From assembly GCA_029851415.1 (NCBI GenBank), contig CM056743.1, forward strand, positions 22,668,905 to 22,732,904: a stretch of DNA of 64,000 nt. Direction: 5' to 3'. The DNA comes from Eretmocerus hayati (Eukaryota; Arthropoda; Insecta; Hymenoptera; Aphelinidae). Shown here piece after piece: positions 57,353 through 64,000 of this stretch. The first letter of the stretch is position 1. Every line of letters begins with the position of its first letter. A model generated the notes under the pieces. The model ran no database searches and had not been told where the DNA came from. It worked only from the letters and a program-made list of their open reading frames with translations. Made by a program: the position numbers and the translations under genes.

Positions 57353-58592
57353 GGCTGTGTCCTTCTTCAGGTAAATTATTATCTAATCTAGGGATGGAAA
57401 TTCAAAGTATAGAAGGTTAAAAGACTGGGACTTATAAATAAATGTGCGGTGTTCTATGATTCCCTCTGTGATCGAATTTCGTGCAGATGATATATATTCT
57501 TTTATTTACAAAAATTAGTCGATTCCTAGCAGAAAGTTACAGAGAGTGGTAGTAGAGAAGTAGTAGTAAGGATTAATTCAGGTAAGAGCCATAATTCAAT
57601 TGGAATAGTCTCATTCAAGCGATTGCAAGGCACTTCTTGTTGCCACAAAGGGGGTCTTTCTTTAATAGAACAATTCTGTGGCAAGATATGGCATTGCCAT
57701 CTTCGCGCGATACGAGTTTTCTGTACGAGCGTATAAGCGCGAGATTACGAGAAAATGGGATCCTGAAAGTACGTCCTTGAGAAAAAGCTGTGCTGTTCTG
57801 TGAGAGAGAGAGCATAGTTATGAACGTTTTCCAGAAGAGTGTGCCTCTTATTCTGTTTCCTCTATGTGTGTTCTTTCAACAAAATGTGTGTCTTATTTTC
57901 CTCGTATGCTCCTTTGCGATTGATATACATTGCACCTTTATTGTACGCGATGAAAAAGTCATAAAACGCTTCAACTTGGAGTTTCTGTTTCGACTGTGCA
58001 TTCCATTTTCACTGAGATCGGCACATGTGAGAATTTCCCGACCTAGTACACTTCTGAAATCAAATTTCCCAGAACAAAACTCTGCCAATGTTCAATTTTT
58101 ACATTTTGTATGAATTTTCGAGAGAACGAATTCTCAAGTCGCTATTAGAAAATTGTAGTGACCATATAATGAAGTGACAAGGATCAGTGTTAATATATTG
58201 AAATAAAAGTCAGGCGTCAGATTTATTCCAATGAAGGAAAATCATGTGAATCACTACGAAATTTAATTACAAAAATATTAAAAACGAAACTCAACAAAAA
58301 GTCAGCCTGAAGCAGAATGATGAGTAGAATTTAGTTGATACATTTTGATCCAAAATAAACTGGATCTTCACCTGTCATAGTCAAATAAATGACAGTATCA
58401 TCATTACCGTCATATTTATGGTTATTGGCCATTACCTCAGAAATCCATTCACCATTGCTATTAGAATATCAATACATGACAAATTTCCGTGCAGAATTTC
58501 CAAAAATGATATCCAATTCTCACCAAGAGACAAAAACCATCACATCGTGAGTCAACAATAATTACTTAACTTCAGCAGATTGCTATACCTAT
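57353..58592. other. Host DNA, nothing recognised
   Basis: Short frames only. One frame of about 107 codons (57790-58113) is hydrophobic in places but has no other sign of being a gene. Confidence 0.4.
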
Positions 58593-58805
58593 CAGGGTTT
58601 TTAACGAAATATATTTTGGATTTTGTTGAATTTTGTTGAATTGTATCCAATAACCAATTTCGTAACGAAATCCCACTCAAAAAATCATAATCGTCATAAT
58701 ATGATGATTGTGATTTCTAGGGTAGGGTTTCGTTACGACATGGGTCATCAAATAGGACTCAACAAAATTCAACAAAATTGAAAATGAATTTCGTTAAAAA
58801 CCCTG
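58593..58805. mobile_element. hAT-type MITE
   Basis: 213 bp with ends CAGGGTTTTTAACGAAAT and its complement, flanked by an exact 8-bp duplication atacctat (58585-58592 and 58806-58813). CAGGG ends and 8-bp duplications are diagnostic of hAT elements. The inside has further inverted similarity (ttgttgaatttt/aaaattcaacaa, atttcgtaacgaaa/tttcgttacga). No coding capacity. Confidence 0.9.
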
Positions 58806-59468
58806 ATACCTATGATAGAATAAGTTTTATCAGTCAGTACCATGCAATGCAATCTTATCGAAGCCAACAATCCCTACACTTGATTATTATCCATTGCTCT
58901 GACGACGGCTCGGGGTCTGCCTGTGAACTGAGAAGATAACTCCTGTCGTCCTATGGGCAGGCTGGCTGGCAGGCCAGTCCGGTGAATAGTCGATCCGACT
59001 CGATGGGGTCATCCCAGGATGTGAAATGCGTGTGGATCGTGTGAGAGGGCTCACAATGACTCGAGAAAACGGGTTGAGGTCCGGTTGCACTTGTGCTGAA
59101 TGAATGAATTTATTGACGGGGCTCGGCAGAAGCCGAAGCTCTAGATACCTCGTTCCGCTGTGCGATTTGTTAGTAAATAACCTGCCATTCAAGCATCTTG
59201 GCTTCGCGGATTCCGTGTCGGTGATCGATAGAATGGCTAGATGCGCGCACATATTTGACTTTAGAGTTCCGATGCTGCATTAGTCGCTAATGATTTGATT
59301 ATTCTTGGATGATAATAGAGGAAGGTCTGGGCAGGAATAAACACTCACAATTCAAATTAATCAGAAATCCTGGGGAAACCGACAATACAATCTAGCTTAT
59401 GATTACACTGCAGCACACTCGCGGTTCACTCGCGGCCCTCACAAAGATCGCGGCACGGCACTCCCGAG

Positions 59469-59673
59469 ACTAACCTGGTGTTACGGCTGTCGTGGTTGGA
59501 GCGGGCCATTCAGACGATGCTACGTGACAAGACGGAGTGAGACGCCCGGAGTGGCTCCAGAAGGGCACGAGCGGACGGTTTGGGTCCGAGCGCGGACGAG
59601 TGATCGAGAAGATGATCGAGCGACGGCTAGGCTTCTAATGAGCTAACGAGGCTTCACGGCGGGCCTGTTTATA
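59469..59673 (-). promoter_or_regulatory. Putative minus-strand promoter and first exon
   Basis: On the minus strand a TATAAA (59673-59668) is followed 34 bp downstream by an initiator-like TCATTA (59641-59636). A GC-richer stretch of about 165 nt then leads to a consensus donor CAG|GTTAGT (59474-59469). This could be the noncoding first exon of a host gene reading leftward. The 121-codon frame at 59252-58887 lies past the donor and has no recognisable domain. Confidence 0.35.
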
Positions 59674-59702
59674 GGACGAAATCATACCCGGTGTATGATT
59701 TG

Positions 59703-60060
59703 TCATATGGACCGTTTGATGTTGCATGGATTTCCGTATCCCGCGTCATGAATCCGCGATGACGATTCATCTGCTACGCATGACGTGCCCTCCATCTTGG
59801 CACGCGGCGCGTCATGCGAAACGTTTGATGTTGAATACTTTTTCGTAGCGCGCGTCATGGTTTTTCGATGGCGGGTCATTCGCTGGATTTGACGCGTCAT
59901 GGAGAAACCATGATTTCTTGACAGTCATATCGGGAGTATGGCGGAGCCTGCGCTTCTACTGTTACGAAACGTCATGTTTCCCCCATGATTCTTTTGTAAG
60001 TGAAATGTCATGTTCCCCCCATGACAGGTCATTACTCACGAGTGACAAAGTGGCTATATG
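59703..60060. repeat. Region rich in cgtcatg/catgacg motifs
   Basis: More than ten copies of short gtcatg-containing motifs in both orientations, including two gaccgtttgatgttg/gaaacgtttgatgttg segments near 59711 and 59818, and twice ccc(c)catga near 59991 and 60019. Looks like a diverged repeat. No gene. Confidence 0.4.
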
Positions 60061-62640
60061 ATTCGCGGCAAGGTTGTGTTTCCTTGATGATTAATCATCC
60101 AAGAAACATGGCAAAAACGATGCATGTGATTCATGATTTTGGAATTTTATTCACTTGCGCTTCTTCCGCGTTAATGATAAGAAATGTATTCTATTATACT
60201 GAGCGATCATGAAAAATGTATGACGTGAATGGTGCCTGTATCTTTTGCTGTTATGCTGCAATACGCGCGCGATGTTTAGCTTTGAATAATATAATATTTC
60301 TAATTCTTGTGATAGTTGAGCACGCGTCAGTTCATTGAATGAATGAGTTCTGTGGGGGAGTGGGATGAGAGATGAAGTGTGGATAAATGGCATCGGAAAA
60401 AATAAAGTCTGGGAGAAATTTCTATCGAATGGAGAAGATTGGAAGAAAAAATTCATCCTTGTAACCAAGGAACTGAAATTCCTGATCATAGAGTGAATAT
60501 ATAGGTGAACGAATGATTATTCCACATAACTGGTCAATATTCTCATGAATAGAAATGCTTTAGAGAATCGAACATCTCATATCTCATTCTTCCCCTTCAA
60601 ATATTCTAACTATACATAGAAGGACTCTCATGTTCAAATGAGAACGAAATCAAGAGAAATAAACTCATTTCAGAGCAGAGTATTGTGTAACATACCAATC
60701 ATGGGGTTCTGCATCATTGGCCTTCCCTGATCCGTAGTCTGAGCTCGTAATATTCCAAACTGATGTTAACCCAGACTTGTACAATTCGCAAGAATATGAC
60801 ATGACCCAGCATCCCAGAATCTTGGACAGAATATTCAAGGAATTTGCCAAATTTTCCATACTTGTTCTGTTTACTTTGGCATTGCAACCCAGTGCATAAC
60901 TACGCCCCCCCCCCTCCGCTCTCTTCTTTCAAAACTTAAACTTTTAAACTTACGAAAACTCCCATTCATCGTTGTCTCTGATCAAGAGCCAAGATCACAT
61001 TCATATTCTGAAGAAAAATCAGACTGGAGATCTGGAGTACGACAACATGACATACTCCTGTACATACAAGAAATATGATCTAAAAAGAAATTTGGAACTG
61101 TTACTCGACTTCCGAAATCCATCTTGGCCGGAGTAAAAACGTTGATTCAGAATATACATTCCTTTTCAGTAATGCATTGTCTTGATCTAGTTGACAATTG
61201 GAAAATATAGTACACCTTCTCAAACAAAGTTACACAATCCCAAAAAAATCGAAGTAAGTAGTTAAGTCAATATTCGGTCAGACAGAAAGACGACAGTATT
61301 TCCATTTCATCATTCAGTTCACATTCGATCGCACACAGAGTTAAATAATATTCTACTTCCAAGTGATGACCCACTTAGTGGCGTGGAAAACAATAAGCCA
61401 AAGGCAACAAAAGTTATAAGAAGCATGAGAAACAGTTTGCAAGCGATACTAGTAAAGCAGAAAGTCAAATCAGAAAGCTGAAACTCTTACTCCTTCTCAC
61501 ATTCTACCTCACTTTCTGGATTTCCCCCCTCAACTTGATTCTCGTCTTTGCCACAAACGACGAGCCAACAAGGAAAAGTTGAGAAGTAGGTTTGGGCATA
61601 CGATGATGCTGCTGCTGCTGCAACGAAGCTCAAATTTCATTTCATTACTCCTAGAGCAACGGGACACTCTTTAAAGAGTCATCAGTATAACAAGCGGTAG
61701 TATAGGAAAAGGTGGCGTATATTCACGGTCAGTGAACACTGCTTCATTATTGTCCTTTGGAAAAGTTTTCTCGCCTCTGTGTAATCTACGCTACTACCCC
61801 ATCAGTATACTGAGTGTAAAACGCATTCTGTACTATCTATCTATATATATATATACAATGACTTTTAACTATAAACCAGAGTACGGAACTCTTGGCCCGA
61901 TAAATTGAGAACTAGATGGGTGGTGGAAGTGCTGGGGGGCATCAAAGAAAGCTCGGACTATCTTTATGAAGATCCAGAATAATTAGATTCGAGAGACTGG
62001 TTCCATAGTCTTGGCTCAATGCTCTACTGCTCTGAAAATCATTTTCAGAATTGCATCTTGCACAGGCTTGATGGACTTTGAGATTCCACTATAACTTCTA
62101 CAGTGATTACAATACTCCGAACAAGATTCTGATCTTTCTTTAACATCTTGTTCGGGTAGAGAAGGGAAACCTTCAACACCATGACAGATTCAAGAACGAT
62201 TTCTCACTTTTTGGGTGCAACGATGACAATAAGTTGCTGACACTTGTATGATATTTCCAGAGAAATTACTCATGAATTCTTGAATATTCACTTTGCAATC
62301 TTGGCAGTTGTTGAAATTGAAACACAGTGGATGAACAATTTCGTGCAAAAATACTTCAGTATTGTTTTTGTCAATTTAGCAACAACGTGTCCGCCTCAAG
62401 TAGGTTATGATTTACGATTTCTGCGTATAAGCAAGGTTCAATATGATTGATTCCCTTGGAACTTGGAAACGTTTCTAACATCTTACATAACTATTAATTA
62501 ATAATTAATCATACTAAATGTGCATGGATATTTGAACAAATTATATTAATTAATCATTCTTGTGATTATGATTTGATTTTTTGTGATTTGATCAAACCGA
62601 CAAATTCAAATGGCCTCTCTCCAATTTCGGATCTCTGACT
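60061..62640. other. Host DNA, nothing recognised
   Basis: AT-rich sequence with C run near 60904, CTG repeat near 61608-61622 and TA repeat near 61843-61855. No supported gene. Confidence 0.4.
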
Positions 62641-62919
62641 CACGTAGTGCGGCAGAAGATCAGTTGATTTCTTCGCTTTTTTGATTTCGCGATGGCTTGT
62701 TGTGCTATGAGTTTTAAGACCCCAGTTCCGATTCTGGCGAGTCTGAATTCCCTATAAATCTCCCCACTCATTAGGGAAAGCACACTATTAAAACTCTCAA
62801 CACTATTAACCTCTCCCTGCTCTGCATTCGTCGAGAGCTCGCTGGTCAAATTTCGAAAGATAGGACAACCGAGCATTTCTGAGAAAATAAGCTATTGCGG
62901 AGCTGACAAGAGAGGGCGG

Positions 62920-63430
62920 ATTTTGCCGTTGAGGAAAACTTAGATGCAACATATTGAGGATTTTCGCCAGGAATCAAACCCACGAGCACCTTAAACAACT
63001 CCATTTTCGAGCAAGATCCCATCAAAACGCAGTATGTCACGAGAAATTTTCCTTCAAGGATAACTCAGAAGAGATTTTCTGAGCATGTATGCAGAGAATT
63101 GAACCCGCGACGCGTTGAAAATTGTAGTTTCCGATCAGGATTCCGCGAATTAAGCTATTTTAAATGAGGTGGGATGTAATGGGATATTTTCCAACGAAGA
63201 AAACTCAGCGAGAATTTCCCAAAGATGTCCGCAAGGAATCGAACCTACAACCTTTCGAGCAATTTCCTTCCCAAACAGGATTCCGCGAAGAAGCTTTTTC
63301 GAAGCAGGCGGGTTGTAATGGGAAATTTTGCCGTTGAATGAAACTCAGAAGGAATCTACAAAAATTTCCGCCAAGAATCGAACCCATGGCTCTTTGAACA
63401 GTGTTGCTTCCGAGGCTGGCACGCTTGATC
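62920..63430 (-). repeat. Array of tRNA-like (SINE-type) units
   Basis: On the minus strand a B-box-like GGTTCGATTC core recurs four times (plus-strand positions 62971, 63096, 63236 and 63375), spaced about 125, 140 and 139 bp. Each unit also repeats a block such as gaaaactcag.a.ga and aggattccgcgaa. The last unit looks most like a tRNA-derived sequence. Probably a tandemly amplified tRNA-related SINE. Confidence 0.55.
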
Positions 63431-63707
63431 ACTGGTCACTTCCATACTCGTTAATTCTGAAGCAAACTAACAGTCACATTGAATATCAAAATAAAGTAAT
63501 AATGCAAGTAACAAAATCATCTCAATGAGCCATCTCAATCACGATACAAGATCAAACTAGGAGCTTTTCCGTTCACCGCACCAAGAAGATCCGCCGCATA
63601 ATATAGAAAATGTCGTCGCGAAAAGGGAACGAATGTGAGATAGAACAGAGGAAGCGAATGACAAGTCGGAGAAACGAATCAAGCCCGAGGCGGTAAGGAA
63701 AGTCCCA

Positions 63708-63760
63708 TATATATAACATACCTATATAGTAGTCCAAGTCTCAGAGGCGAGCTCGCGAGT
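63708..63760 (+). promoter_or_regulatory. Putative TATA promoter near the right edge
   Basis: TATATATAA at 63708-63716 lies about 34 bp before an initiator-like TCAGAG (63741), followed by a GC-richer stretch with many cgag/gacg words. It could start a plus-strand gene that runs out of the window. Sequence after 63850 returns to AT-rich without a clear frame. Confidence 0.3.
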
Positions 63761-64000
63761 GCGAGGACAACGAAGAGGAATCGTCGTCCCCGGAGGAATA
63801 TGTGTCAAGTATAAGGAAAGTTTGTCGCCGCGCGTCTTCTAGAACTTTATTTGACTTGGCTTCACCCCTCGTAGTAAGAATCATTGACGTATCGGATCAG
63901 GCTTTTCGCATAACTCGTACAAGTTTGTGAGACGAATCGCTAAGATACATAACGGCAAATTTTACGTAAAAATCTCTTATAAACCTAGATATATATATAT

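Noticed and set aside
58887..59252. 121-codon minus-strand frame
   Set aside because: It lies downstream of a probable splice donor, has low-complexity Ser/Arg/Pro composition and no recognisable domain.
59478..59960. Possible LTR (tgttacg motifs)
   Set aside because: The short tgttacg/cgtaaca words are not paired as direct repeats, there is no primer-binding site, and no retroelement frames lie nearby.
62920..63430. CRISPR-like regular spacing
   Set aside because: The repeated units are long, diverged and tRNA-like in an apparently nuclear insect genome. There are no short identical repeats with unique spacers and no cas genes.

Overview
The window looks like nuclear DNA of an arthropod, most likely an insect. 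It is AT-rich and full of microsatellites and foldback repeats, with introns of about 75-85 bp and arthropod-like TATA/Inr promoter sequences. I cannot name the species. The outstanding feature is an apparently complete Maverick/Polinton (polintovirus or adintovirus-like) element at 6966-26734. It is bounded by long terminal inverted repeats and by a matching 6-bp target duplication (ttgttc at 6960-6965 and 26735-26740).

Inside the Polinton, the left part carries a minus-strand three-exon gene of unknown function (9664-8320). A shared upstream region (9892-10438) separates it from the plus-strand genes: a small unknown gene (10439-10858) and then a protein-primed family B DNA polymerase, spliced to a separate acidic N-terminal exon (10899-16228). 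After a 490-bp spacer with two hairpins comes a tight plus-strand block. In order it encodes the packaging ATPase, two conserved small proteins of unknown role, a chromodomain integrase, the minor capsid (penton) protein, a basic core-like protein, the double jelly-roll major capsid protein, a conserved unknown protein and the adenovirus-type cysteine protease. Two pairs of these genes overlap by ATGA. One more unknown gene (24397-25203) and a tRNA-like Pol III-type sequence lie before the right terminal repeat. Replication (polymerase), integration (integrase, terminal repeats) and virion formation (capsid proteins, ATPase, protease) are all represented by open frames, so the copy may be recent and could be functional. 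That is inference.

The left flank (1-6965) has no recognisable gene. It holds a diverged tandem array (2874-3735) and a large imperfect hairpin (3918-4070). The right flank (26741-64000) is a dense patchwork of foldback DNA: a Harbinger-like foldback with TTA duplication (26901-28567), a CACTG-ended foldback MITE (30199-30443), a 5.3-kb palindrome with about 2.1-kb arms holding mirrored copies of an unknown spliced gene fragment (30626-35886), an almost perfect 1-kb palindrome (40541-41533), a 3.2-kb composite palindrome with G/C-tract ends (54166-57352), and a hAT-type MITE with an 8-bp duplication (58593-58805). No intact host protein gene was found. Possible 5' exons with TATA boxes sit at 43344-43443 (plus), 59673-59469 (minus) and near 63708 (plus).
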